Source: Quadrisphaera granulorum
GTDB taxonomy: Bacteria > Actinomycetota > Actinomycetes > Actinomycetales > Quadrisphaeraceae
Direction of reading: 5' to 3'
Assembly: GCF_003149145.1 (NCBI RefSeq)
Contig: NZ_QGDQ01000012.1
Location: 80,434-144,433, forward strand
Length of the DNA: 64,000 nucleotides
The notes beneath the pieces were generated by a model. That model did no database searches, was not told where the DNA came from, and saw nothing but the letters and a program-made list of their open reading frames with translations. Position numbers and translations under genes: made by a program. The first letter of the stretch is position 1, and each line of letters starts with the position of its first letter. This document shows positions 45,563 to 53,012 of this stretch, one piece after another.

Positions 45563-47265
45563 TGAGTGGGCTGGCGAGCAGTGCAGGGGTGATGAGCGTC
45601 GCGGAGCTCGTCGGCCGCGCGGTCGCCAAGCTCGGCGCGGATCGCGCGTTCGGCGTGGTGGGCAGCGGCAACTTCGACGTCACCAACGCCCTCGTCGAGG
45701 CCGGAGTGCCGTTCACCGCGGCCCGCCACGAGGGCGGCGCGGCGACCATGGCCGACGCCCACGCGCGCACCACCGGCCGCGTCGCCGTCGTCACCCTCCA
45801 CCAGGGGTGCGGCCTGACCAACGCGCTCACCGGCATCGCGGAGGCGGCCAAGAGCCGCACGCCGGTGCTCGTGCTCGCGGCTGACGTGGCCGGGTACCAG
45901 GTGCGCTCCAACTTCAGGGTCGACGCCGACGCTCTGGTCGCGGCCGTCGGTGCCGTGCCGGAGCGGCTGCACAGCCCCGCCAGCGCTGTCGACGACGTCG
46001 TCCGCGCCTGGCGCACCGCGTCCGAGCAGCGCCGCACCGTGGTGCTGTCGATGCCGCTCGACGTGCAGGCAGCGCCCGCGCCCGAGGGTGCCGCGGCGCG
46101 TGTCGAGGCGCTCGTGCCGCCGCCGGCCGCCGTGCCCGCGCGGCCGGCGCAGTCCGCCGTCGACGCCCTCGCCGCGGCCCTGCGCGACGCGCAGCGGCCG
46201 GTGCTGCTGGCCGGGCGTGGCGCGCGCGGCCACGGCGAGGTGCTGCGCGCCCTGGGCGAGGCCTCCGGTGCGCTGCTCGCCACCACCGCGGTGGCGAAGG
46301 GCCTGTTCACCGGCGACGACTTCGACCTGGGCATCTGCGGCGGCTTCGCCAGTGACCTCACCGCTGAGCTCGTGGCCGGCGCCGACCTGGTGGTGGCGCT
46401 CGGCGCGAGCCTCACCCAGTGGACGACGCGCCACGGCCGCCTCCTGCCCGACGGCGTCCGCGTGGTGCAGGTCGACCGTGAGGTCGAGCAGCTCGGCGTG
46501 CAGCGCGCCATCGACCTGCCGGTGCTCGGCGACGTCGGCGAGACGGCGGCTGCCGTGCTGTCGGCGCTGCGGGCTGCGCCGCGCACGGGGCTCGGGTACC
46601 GGACGGCAGAGGTGCGCGCGGCCATCGCGGAGCGTGCCCGCTGGGCGGACGTCCCCGTGCTCGACGAGGTCACTCAGGACGACGACGGCCACGCCCGTAT
46701 CGACCCGCGCGTGCTGAGCCGCGAGCTCGACCGCCGCCTACCTCTCGAACGCGTGCTGGCCACCGACTCGGGCAACTTCATGGGCTACCCCAGCGCGTAC
46801 CTGTCGGTGCCCGACGAGCAGGGCTTCTGCTTCACGCAGTCGTTCCAGTGCGTCGGGCTGGGTCTCGCGACGCTGGTCGGCGCCGCGCTCGCGAGCCCTG
46901 ACCGGCTGCCGGTGCTCGGCACGGGCGACGGTGGCTTCCTCATGGGGGCCTCCGAGCTGGAGACCGTGGTGCGGCTCGGCATCGGCGCGGTGATCGTCAT
47001 CTACGACGACGCCGCGTACGGTGCCGAGGTCCACCACTTCGGCCCTGCGGGCGCCGACACCACCCAGGTGCGGTTCCCCGACATCGACCTCGCGGCGCTC
47101 GCCCGCGGCGCCGGGGCGGAGGCGCACGTGGTGAGGTCGGTGGCCGACCTCAAGGTGCTCGACGACTGGCTGGCCGGTCCGCGCGACGTGCCGCTGGTGC
47201 TCGACGCCAAGGTGGCCGAGGACGGCGGCTCCTGGTGGCTCGCCGAGGCCTTCCGCGCCCACTGA
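45562..47265 (+). CDS. Thiamine diphosphate-dependent decarboxylase/lyase-like enzyme
   Basis: The 567-residue protein has the three-domain layout of the acetolactate synthase/benzoylformate decarboxylase family. The activating glutamate is in ARHEGGAATMADAHA (residue 57), and TLHQGCGLTNALTGIAEAAK follows. The ThDP motif GTGDGGFLMGASELETVVRL (from about 453) ends with IVIYDDAAYGAE. Substrates of the family are 2-keto acids. Coupled translation with the cyclase-family hydrolase suggests that it acts on the hydrolase product, for example isatinate (2-aminophenylglyoxylate). A side role as hydrolase or carboligase cannot be excluded. Confidence 0.82.
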   Translation: MSGLASSAGVMSVAELVGRAVAKLGADRAFGVVGSGNFDVTNALVEAGVPFTAARHEGGAATMADAHARTTGRVAVVTLHQGCGLTNALTGIAEAAKSRTPVLVLAADVAGYQVRSNFRVDADALVAAVGAVPERLHSPASAVDDVVRAWRTASEQRRTVVLSMPLDVQAAPAPEGAAARVEALVPPPAAVPARPAQSAVDALAAALRDAQRPVLLAGRGARGHGEVLRALGEASGALLATTAVAKGLFTGDDFDLGICGGFASDLTAELVAGADLVVALGASLTQWTTRHGRLLPDGVRVVQVDREVEQLGVQRAIDLPVLGDVGETAAAVLSALRAAPRTGLGYRTAEVRAAIAERARWADVPVLDEVTQDDDGHARIDPRVLSRELDRRLPLERVLATDSGNFMGYPSAYLSVPDEQGFCFTQSFQCVGLGLATLVGAALASPDRLPVLGTGDGGFLMGASELETVVRLGIGAVIVIYDDAAYGAEVHHFGPAGADTTQVRFPDIDLAALARGAGAEAHVVRSVADLKVLDDWLAGPRDVPLVLDAKVAEDGGSWWLAEAFRAH

Positions 47266-47277
47266 CCACCCCACCCT

Positions 47278-47371
47278 CCGTGATCATGGACGTTACGTAC
47301 ACGCCCCTGTGGCGGTGTTCGTCACGCCCATGATCACGGCGGGAAAGTGCTCCGGAAGTCCATGATCACGA
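47278..47371. repeat. Palindromic element with 3' tail module
   Basis: Imperfect arms at 47278-47305 and 47311-47339 (core ACGTACACGCC variant) are followed by GGGAAAGTGCTCCGGAAG and CCATGATCACG. It lies between the ThDP gene and the PaaX-family gene. Confidence 0.9.
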
Positions 47372-47400
47372 AGGGGAGTGTGGTCCACGGGTTATCGTCG

Positions 47401-48324
47401 ATGACCGTGACGCAGGACGCCGCCCCGGACGTGGTCGGCGACGATGCCGGCGCCCCCGGTCAGCTCACGCTCACCCTCTTCGGGCTGCACGCGCGTTCGC
47501 GTGGCGGGTGGCTCTCCGTGGCCGCGCTGATCCGGCTCCTCGCCGACCTCGGTGTGGAGGAGCCGGCGGTGCGCTCGGCGCTCTCGCGCCTCAAGCGGCG
47601 CGGTCTGCTCGAGGCGGAACGCCGCGACGGCGCTGCTGGGTACGCGCTGTCGTCGTCGGCGGTGGAACTGCTCGTCGAGGGTGACGCCCGCATCTTCGGG
47701 CGGCGCCGCGCCGGACGTGACGACGGCTGGCTGCTCGCGGTGTTCTCCGTTCCGGAGAGCCAGCGCGACCGCCGCCACCAGCTCCGCACGAGCCTGACCC
47801 AGCTGGGCTTCGGCACCGTGGCGCCCGGGGTGTGGGTGGCGCCCGGGCACCTCGTGGAGCAGACGCGGGTGGCGTTGGCGCGCCGGGGGCTGACGGAGTT
47901 CGTCGACCTGTTCCGGGCGAGCACGGTGGACGCGCTCCCGGGAGCGGGCGCTGACCTCGCCGCGAAGGTCGCCACCTGGTGGGACCTCGACCCCGTCGCC
48001 GAGTCGTGCGCGACCTTCAGCGAGCGGTTCTCCGCTCTTGACGACGACGACGCCCTGCGTGCGCTCTCGCTCGACCCGCAGGCGGCCTACCGCGCGTACC
48101 TGCCGATGCTCACGGCGTGGCGGCGCCTGCCCTACCTCGACCCGGGCCTGCCGCTCGACCTGCTGCCCGCCGACTGGCCCGGCCTGCGGGCCGAGCAGCT
48201 GTTCGTGGCGGCCGACCAGGCCCTGCGGGGCCCGGCCGGCCGCCACGCCGACGCGCTCATCGCGGCGCCAGCACCGCCGTCCCCGAGATCTCCACGAGCG
48301 CCTCGCGCTGCCACAGCCCGGTGA
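47401..48324 (+). CDS. PaaX-family transcriptional regulator
   Basis: The 307-residue protein has the PaaX winged-helix start TLTLFGLHARSRGGWLSVAA, then VEEPAVRSALSRLKRRGLLE, and the later RDDGWLLAVFSVPESQRDRR and AYLPMLTAWRRLPYLDPGLP segments. PaaX represses phenylacetate genes in E. coli and releases DNA on binding the aryl-CoA. By analogy this protein may sense an aryl-CoA made by the nearby ligase. The ATG at 47401 is preferred; the upstream in-frame ATG lies inside the palindromic element. Its 3' end overlaps the convergent RidA gene by 68 bases. Confidence 0.88.
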   Translation: MTVTQDAAPDVVGDDAGAPGQLTLTLFGLHARSRGGWLSVAALIRLLADLGVEEPAVRSALSRLKRRGLLEAERRDGAAGYALSSSAVELLVEGDARIFGRRRAGRDDGWLLAVFSVPESQRDRRHQLRTSLTQLGFGTVAPGVWVAPGHLVEQTRVALARRGLTEFVDLFRASTVDALPGAGADLAAKVATWWDLDPVAESCATFSERFSALDDDDALRALSLDPQAAYRAYLPMLTAWRRLPYLDPGLPLDLLPADWPGLRAEQLFVAADQALRGPAGRHADALIAAPAPPSPRSPRAPRAATAR

Positions 48325-48691
48325 CGCCCACCCCGGTCATCGCGGGGTAGCTGCGGCCGATGAGGCGGCGCCACACGGCGCCGATCTCGGCGCCCCGCGC
48401 CTGGTAGCCGGGGATGTCGAGCAGATAGACGGTCGACTCGACGAGGTCGCTCGGCTCACCGCCGGCGGCGCGCAGCGCGGTGAGCAGGTTGGTGAGCGCC
48501 TGCTCGAACTGCACGACGATGTCGCCCTCGACGATCCGGCCGTCGGCACCCAGGGCGGTCTGCCCCGACAGGTGCACGCTCACGGTCCCTTCAGCGCGCA
48601 CGGCGTGGGCGAAGCCGGAGGGCTTGGCGAGCTCCGGCGGGTCGACCCGCACCACGTGGGAGAAGGACGTCTGAGCGGGAGCAGCTGACAT
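48257..48691 (-). CDS. RidA/YjgF-family protein
   Basis: The 144-residue protein has the family features SVHLSGQTALGADGRIVEGD, QALTNLLTALRAAGGEPSDL, and VWRRLIGRSYPAMTGVGVTG with the substrate-binding arginine region, ending in EALVEISGTAVL. RidA proteins hydrolyse enamine/imine intermediates. Related enzymes include RutC and 2-aminomuconate deaminase, which work in breakdown of N-containing or aminated ring compounds. This fits an island for an aminated aromatic. It is divergent from the FAH-family operon. Confidence 0.87.
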   Translation of the reverse strand: MSAAPAQTSFSHVVRVDPPELAKPSGFAHAVRAEGTVSVHLSGQTALGADGRIVEGDIVVQFEQALTNLLTALRAAGGEPSDLVESTVYLLDIPGYQARGAEIGAVWRRLIGRSYPAMTGVGVTGLWQREALVEISGTAVLAPR

Positions 48692-48792
48692 GGCTGACCA
48701 CCTTCCTGTGTCTTCCGGGCTTCCAATATCGCGGGTTTCTGACTACCGTGAGCAAGACGCTACAGGAACGAAGCGGTTCTGAGGAGGGGTCG

Positions 48793-49746
48793 ATGGCTAG
48801 CTCGACATCAGTCCACAACGTCCGGGTCGCCACGGTGCGGCTCCCCACCGGCACGCGCGCCGCGGCTGCTCTCGCCGGTGGCGGCGACGGCGACGGCGAG
48901 CCGCTCGCCTGGCACCTGCTGCCGCACCGCGACGTCGGCGAGCTCCTCCGCGAGGGCGACGACGACGCCGACGGCGGCGGCTGGCGCGGCGCATCCCGCC
49001 GCGCGCTCGCCGGACCCGCCCGCGACGTCCTCATCGAACAGCCGGACTTCGCGCCGCTCGTGCTCGACCCGCGCAAGGTCGTGTGCTGCGGGCACAACTA
49101 CCGCGCGCACATCGAGGAGATGGGCCGCCCGATCCCGGCCTCCCCAACGCTGTTCACCAAGTTCGCCGACACCCTCGCGGGCGCCCGTGACGACCTGGTG
49201 CTCCCCGCGCACGCCCGCGAGGTCGACTGGGAGGGCGAGCTCGCCGTCGTCGTCGGCGCCCCTCTCCTGCACGCCACCCGCGAGCAGGCGCGCGCCGCCA
49301 TCGCCGGGTACGCCGCCGCCAACGACCTGTCCGTGCGCGAGGCGCAGCGCCGCACCACCCAGTGGCTGCCCGGCAAGGCGTTCGATGCCACCATGCCGCT
49401 CGGGCCGTGGCTCGTCGACTCCCGCGACGTCGACCCGGCCGACGGCCTGCGCCTGACCTGCGAGGTCAACGGCGAACAGGTGCAGCAGGGCAGCACCGCC
49501 GACCTCGTCTTCGACGCCGCCGACCTGCTCGTGGAGATCTCCTCGTTCACCCGGCTCAGCCCGGGCGACGTCGTGCTCACGGGCACCCCCGGCGGCGTCG
49601 GGACGGCGATGAACCCGCCCCGCGAACTGGCCGACGGCGACGTCGTGCGCGTCGCCGTCGAGGGCGTGGGCGCTGTCCGCAACACCATCCGCTTCACCAG
49701 CACGAACACATCCAGCACCGACGAGCAGCGAGGAGCAGCAGCATGA
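48793..49746 (+). CDS. Fumarylacetoacetate hydrolase (FAH)-family hydrolase
   Basis: The 317-residue protein has the FAH core: VCCGHNYRAHIEEMG, PTLFTKFADTLAGARDD, HAREVDWEGELAVVVGAPL with the metal glutamates, GKAFDATMPLGPWLV, and VVLTGTPGGVG. The family splits or decarboxylates the dicarbonyl acids formed after aromatic ring cleavage. The ATG has GAGGAGG upstream and is preferred over a GTG at 48748. The stop overlaps the cupin start. It is the first gene of a three-gene unit (FAH, cupin, thioesterase). Confidence 0.87.
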   Translation: MASSTSVHNVRVATVRLPTGTRAAAALAGGGDGDGEPLAWHLLPHRDVGELLREGDDDADGGGWRGASRRALAGPARDVLIEQPDFAPLVLDPRKVVCCGHNYRAHIEEMGRPIPASPTLFTKFADTLAGARDDLVLPAHAREVDWEGELAVVVGAPLLHATREQARAAIAGYAAANDLSVREAQRRTTQWLPGKAFDATMPLGPWLVDSRDVDPADGLRLTCEVNGEQVQQGSTADLVFDAADLLVEISSFTRLSPGDVVLTGTPGGVGTAMNPPRELADGDVVRVAVEGVGAVRNTIRFTSTNTSSTDEQRGAAA

Positions 49747-50213
49747 GCACGCAGACGCAGTCCCCGAACGAGCAGACCACTGAGAAGGCCGCGCAGAAGG
49801 TCGTCCCCGTCGTCACGCGCGCGGGTCACGAGCACCGCGAGACCGGCCAGTCCGGCGGTGCCGTCCGCGTCTCCGGGGTGTCGGTGCAGCACACCCCCGC
49901 CACCAAGATCTGGTTCGGCCGGGTGAGCAACGAGCCGGGCTACCGCTCCCTGCCGCACCACCACGGCGAGGCCGAGACCGGCGGCTACGTGCTCACGGGC
50001 ACCGCGCGCATCTACTTCGGCGACGACTTCAGCGACTACGTCGACATGACCGCGGGCGACTTCGTCTTCGTCCCGCCGTTCATGCCGCACGTCGAGGCCA
50101 ACATGAGCACCACCGACGAGCTCGTCTGGCTCACGGCGCGCACGCCGGAAAACATCGTGGTCAACCTCCCCGACGTGCCGGACGAGACGCTCGCCGGCTA
50201 CCGCCGCGCATGA
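49743..50213 (+). CDS. Cupin-domain protein, candidate ring-cleavage or binding protein
   Basis: The 156-residue cupin has the metal motif SLPHHHGEAETGGYVLTG and the second motif GDFVFVPPFMPHVEAN. It overlaps the FAH-family gene before it and the thioesterase after it by four bases each, so the three are made together. Small cupins of this size include ring-opening dioxygenases such as 3-hydroxyanthranilate dioxygenase, which would supply an FAH-type substrate, but isomerase or accessory roles are just as possible. The core is similar to the cupin at 10.4 kb. Confidence 0.82.
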   Translation: MSTQTQSPNEQTTEKAAQKVVPVVTRAGHEHRETGQSGGAVRVSGVSVQHTPATKIWFGRVSNEPGYRSLPHHHGEAETGGYVLTGTARIYFGDDFSDYVDMTAGDFVFVPPFMPHVEANMSTTDELVWLTARTPENIVVNLPDVPDETLAGYRRA

Positions 50214-51148
50214 GTGAGCGACTTCCGCTCCTCGATTCCCTTGCTCTCGTCAAGGATGTCGGGGCTGACGACGACGTCTACGTGGCCTCCCACCAGCGCA
50301 TCCCCTCCGGGCGCGCCTACGGCGGCGAGCTCGTGGCGCAGGCCCTCGAGGCCGCGCGCCGCACCGTCGCCGACCTTCCCGACTCCCCCGAAGCTGACCA
50401 GCGCCGCGTGCACTCGCTGCACGCGTACTTCCTGCGCCCCGTCGATGTCACCCAGCCTTCGCGCTGGACGGTCGAGCGCACGCGCGACGGCCGCGGGTTC
50501 TCCGCTCGCCGTGTGGTGGGGCAGCAGGGCGGCAAGGCGGTGCTCATGGCGATGGCGTCGTTCCATGTTCCTGTCGACGGCGACGACGAGCTGCGCCACG
50601 ACCCGCCGGCCGCCGGCCCCGGCGCCCTCGGCGGGTTCGCCGACCTGAGCGATCTTCCCGGCTCCGCCGATCCGGCTGCACTGCCCTCCACGGCTGACCG
50701 CCTGGCCGGCACCGAGCCCGGACGTGACACCGAGTACTGGTCGCACGGCCGCAGTGTCGATCTGCGCCATGCCGAGGACGCCGTCTACACGAGCCCGGCG
50801 GGGGAGCGCGTGGCCCGCCAGGTGGTCTGGGTGCGCACCCTGGAACGCCTCCCCGACGACCCGGCGCTGCACCGCACGGTGCTCGCCTACCTGTGCGACT
50901 ACACCGCACTGGAGCCGGCGCTGCGCGTCCACGGTTTGGCCTGGGCCGACCCGGGCCTGGTGACCGCCAGCGTCGACCACGCCATGTGGTGGCACGAGGA
51001 TGGCCGCGCCGACGAGTGGGTGGCCCTCGTGCAGGACTCACCCGTCGCTCGCCGGGGCACCGCGCTGGGGCGTCTGAGCATCGTCAGTCGCGACGGGCGC
51101 CTGCTGGCGACCGCCGTGCAGGAGGGCGTTGTCCGCGTCGCGCACTGA
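50210..51148 (+). CDS. Acyl-CoA thioesterase II (TesB-like)
   Basis: The 312-residue double hot-dog protein has the TesB features GRAYGGELVAQALEAARRTV, RVHSLHAYFLRPVDV, GFSARRVVGQQGGKAVLMAM and, in the second half, LCDYTALEPALRV and VDHAMWWHED. It hydrolyses acyl-CoA thioesters. In this operon it may release a free acid from an aryl- or acyl-CoA intermediate. The last codons run through the first of three GGAYAG-type repeats on the opposite strand. Confidence 0.87.
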   Translation: MSERLPLLDSLALVKDVGADDDVYVASHQRIPSGRAYGGELVAQALEAARRTVADLPDSPEADQRRVHSLHAYFLRPVDVTQPSRWTVERTRDGRGFSARRVVGQQGGKAVLMAMASFHVPVDGDDELRHDPPAAGPGALGGFADLSDLPGSADPAALPSTADRLAGTEPGRDTEYWSHGRSVDLRHAEDAVYTSPAGERVARQVVWVRTLERLPDDPALHRTVLAYLCDYTALEPALRVHGLAWADPGLVTASVDHAMWWHEDGRADEWVALVQDSPVARRGTALGRLSIVSRDGRLLATAVQEGVVRVAH

Positions 51149-51174
51149 CTGTCCGCGTCGCGCGCCGACTATCC
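51129..51174 (-). promoter_or_regulatory. Three 20-bp-phased GGAYAG-type repeats in reverse orientation
   Basis: Reading the minus strand, GGATAG (51174-51169), GGACAG (51154-51149) and GGACAA (51134-51129) recur every 20 bases. No TAGCGT box follows at the usual distance, so this is an operator cluster rather than a leftward promoter. It lies 40 bases upstream of the promoter of the ligase operon. Confidence 0.65.
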
Positions 51175-51213
51175 GCCCAGCGCGCCGAAACACAGAGTTG
51201 ACATGACGCACTC

Positions 51214-51241
51214 TTGACGGTCGTCACCAACTGAGTACTTT
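51214..51241 (+). promoter_or_regulatory. Probable sigma-70-type promoter of the ligase operon
   Basis: TTGACG (51214-51219), 16 bases, TACTTT (51236-51241). A second TTGACA at 51198 is not correctly spaced. The -35 box overlaps the small dyad TGACGGTCGTCA, which could be a repressor site. Confidence 0.45.
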
Positions 51242-51314
51242 CGAGGTACCGCAGACCCCCGGCCGCCCCTCCCCGTCAGAGCGAGGGCGGCCCACCCCGA
51301 CGGAGGTGCCGGAC

Positions 51315-52754
51315 GTGGCAGAGCGAGACTTCTGGAACCCCAAGACCGAGACCCTCCCCCGGGAGGACCTCAAGGCCCTGCAGCTCGTGAAGCTGCGCCG
51401 CACCGCCGAGTGGGCCGCCGCGCGCAGCCCCTTCTACCAGCGCACCTTCGCCGCAGCGGGCTTCAGCCCCGAGCAGCTGCGGAGCTGGGACGACATCAAC
51501 CGCATCCCCTTCCTCACCCGTGAGCAGTGGATGGAGAGCCAGGTCGAGCACGCCCCCTACGGCGAGCTGCCCGTGACCGGCCCGGTGAACGCCATCCGCG
51601 TCCACACCACGAGCGGCACCTCCGGGCGGATGCCGCTTCGTGCCCTGGACAGCCGCAAGGACTGGTCCTGGTCGGCGGAGATGTGGTGCTACGGCCTGTG
51701 GGGCATGGGCGTGCGTCCCCACGACGTCGGCTATGTGGCCTTCGGCTACGGCTCGTTCATCGGCTTCTGGGGCCTGCACAACGGCCTCGAGAAGCTCGGC
51801 GCCCTCACGGTGCCCGGTGGCGCGCAGACCACCGCCAACCGCGTCAAGCAGATCATCGACTTCGGCGTCACGGTCGTGGCCTCCACGCCCACCTACGCGC
51901 TGCGCCTGGCCGCGGAGGCCAAGGCCCTCGGCATCGACCTGCCCGGCAGCGCCGTCCACACCGTGGTGCTCTCCGGTGAGCCCGCCGGCTCCATCAAGGA
52001 GACCAAGGAGCTCATCGAGCGCGAGTGGGGCGCCAAGGCCTACGACACCGCCGGCATGACCGAGGTCTCGACCATCTTCATGTTCGAGCCCGCCGAGCAG
52101 CCCGGCGGCTGCCACATCATCGAAGACCACTTCATCGAGCAGGTCATCGACCCCGAGACCGGCCGCGAGGTGCCCTACGGCGAGCGTGGCGAGCGGGTCT
52201 GCACGAGCTTCGGTCGCAGCACCACCCCGCTGCTGCGCTACCGCACCGCCGACCTCGTGGTGAAGGTCCCCGCCGCGGGCCGCGTCCGCAGCGGCCGCAC
52301 CTGGGACCTGTACGAGGGCGGCATCATCGGCCGCGTCGACGACATGCTGCTCGTGCGTGGCACCAACGTGTACCCGGGAGCCATCGAGGGCGTCGTGCGC
52401 CAGCACGACGGCATCGAGGAGTTCCAGATCCGCGTCGAGCGCCGCGGGATCCGCGACGAGGTCGTGCTCCTCGTCGAGACCGATCCCACCATCGGCGAGG
52501 CCGCCTGGGACGCGCTCGCCGCACGCCTCGGCTCCGATCTCGCCGAGGCCCACGAGGGCCTGCGCTTCATCCTCGAGCGCGCCGCAACCGGCGCCCTGCC
52601 GCGCTTCGAGCTCAAGGCCAAGCGCCTGGTCGACGCCCGGCCCGCCCCCACCTTCCTCAAGACGACGACGGCGGCAGCCGCCGCGCTGCCGGAGCCGACG
52701 CCGCCGTCGTCCTCTCCCGAGTCCTCGCTGTCCTCCGTCCCCACGCCCGCCTGA
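51315..52754 (+). CDS. Aryl-CoA ligase (phenylacetate-CoA ligase PaaK-like)
   Basis: The 479-residue AMP-forming ligase activates an aromatic acid to its CoA thioester. It shows the PaaK-type features ARSPFYQRTFAAAGFSPEQL, the phosphate loop HTTSGTSGRMP, YDTAGMTEVSTIF, LLRYRTADLV, GRVDDMLLVRGTNVYPGAIE, and a C-terminal catalytic lysine region (GALPRFELKAKRLVDARPAP). Because the next enzyme works on 2-aminobenzoyl- or salicylyl-CoA, anthranilate or salicylate is the likely acid. The GTG at 51315 has GGAGGTG six bases upstream; the GTG at 51306 lies within that site. Confidence 0.88.
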   Translation: MAERDFWNPKTETLPREDLKALQLVKLRRTAEWAAARSPFYQRTFAAAGFSPEQLRSWDDINRIPFLTREQWMESQVEHAPYGELPVTGPVNAIRVHTTSGTSGRMPLRALDSRKDWSWSAEMWCYGLWGMGVRPHDVGYVAFGYGSFIGFWGLHNGLEKLGALTVPGGAQTTANRVKQIIDFGVTVVASTPTYALRLAAEAKALGIDLPGSAVHTVVLSGEPAGSIKETKELIEREWGAKAYDTAGMTEVSTIFMFEPAEQPGGCHIIEDHFIEQVIDPETGREVPYGERGERVCTSFGRSTTPLLRYRTADLVVKVPAAGRVRSGRTWDLYEGGIIGRVDDMLLVRGTNVYPGAIEGVVRQHDGIEEFQIRVERRGIRDEVVLLVETDPTIGEAAWDALAARLGSDLAEAHEGLRFILERAATGALPRFELKAKRLVDARPAPTFLKTTTAAAAALPEPTPPSSSPESSLSSVPTPA

Positions 52755-52767
52755 GGAGGCACCTGAC

Positions 52768-53010
52768 ATGACCGCGCCTTCCGTGCCTGTCCCTGTGTCT
52801 GCCGCCGCGCCAGCCGCCGATCTCATCGGCACGCCACTGACCCGCGACGAGGCCGACCTCCTCGCCGTCTACGACGCGCTGCGCGACCTCGTCCAGCGCG
52901 ACCTCCCGCCCTGCGCGGCCTCCGGGCTGCGCGCCGCGCTCGCGAGCACCGCCGTCGTCGTCACCGACCTCGGGCTGCGCTTCGAGCACCTCCTCGACGA
53001 AGGGGTCTGA
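52768..53010 (+). CDS. Small conserved-looking protein of unknown function in the aryl-CoA operon
   Basis: No family was recognised. The 80-residue protein has a Pro/Ala-rich start and then a predicted three-helix region (TRDEADLLAVYDALRDLVQR, SGLRAALASTAVVVTDLGLR, FEHLLDEG). A GAGGAGG site precedes the ATG. It begins 13 bases after the ligase and ends two bases before the monooxygenase, so it is clearly part of this operon. It could be a subunit, chaperone or regulator of the ligase or monooxygenase. Confidence 0.7.
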   Translation: MTAPSVPVPVSAAAPAADLIGTPLTRDEADLLAVYDALRDLVQRDLPPCAASGLRAALASTAVVVTDLGLRFEHLLDEGV

Positions 53011-53012
53011 CG

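Noticed and set aside
44593..46692. Upstream extension of the FAD oxidoreductase frame on the minus strand to 1250 residues
   Set aside because: The extension is antisense to the cyclase and ThDP genes. The true start is the ATG at 44592, eight bases after TAGCGT.
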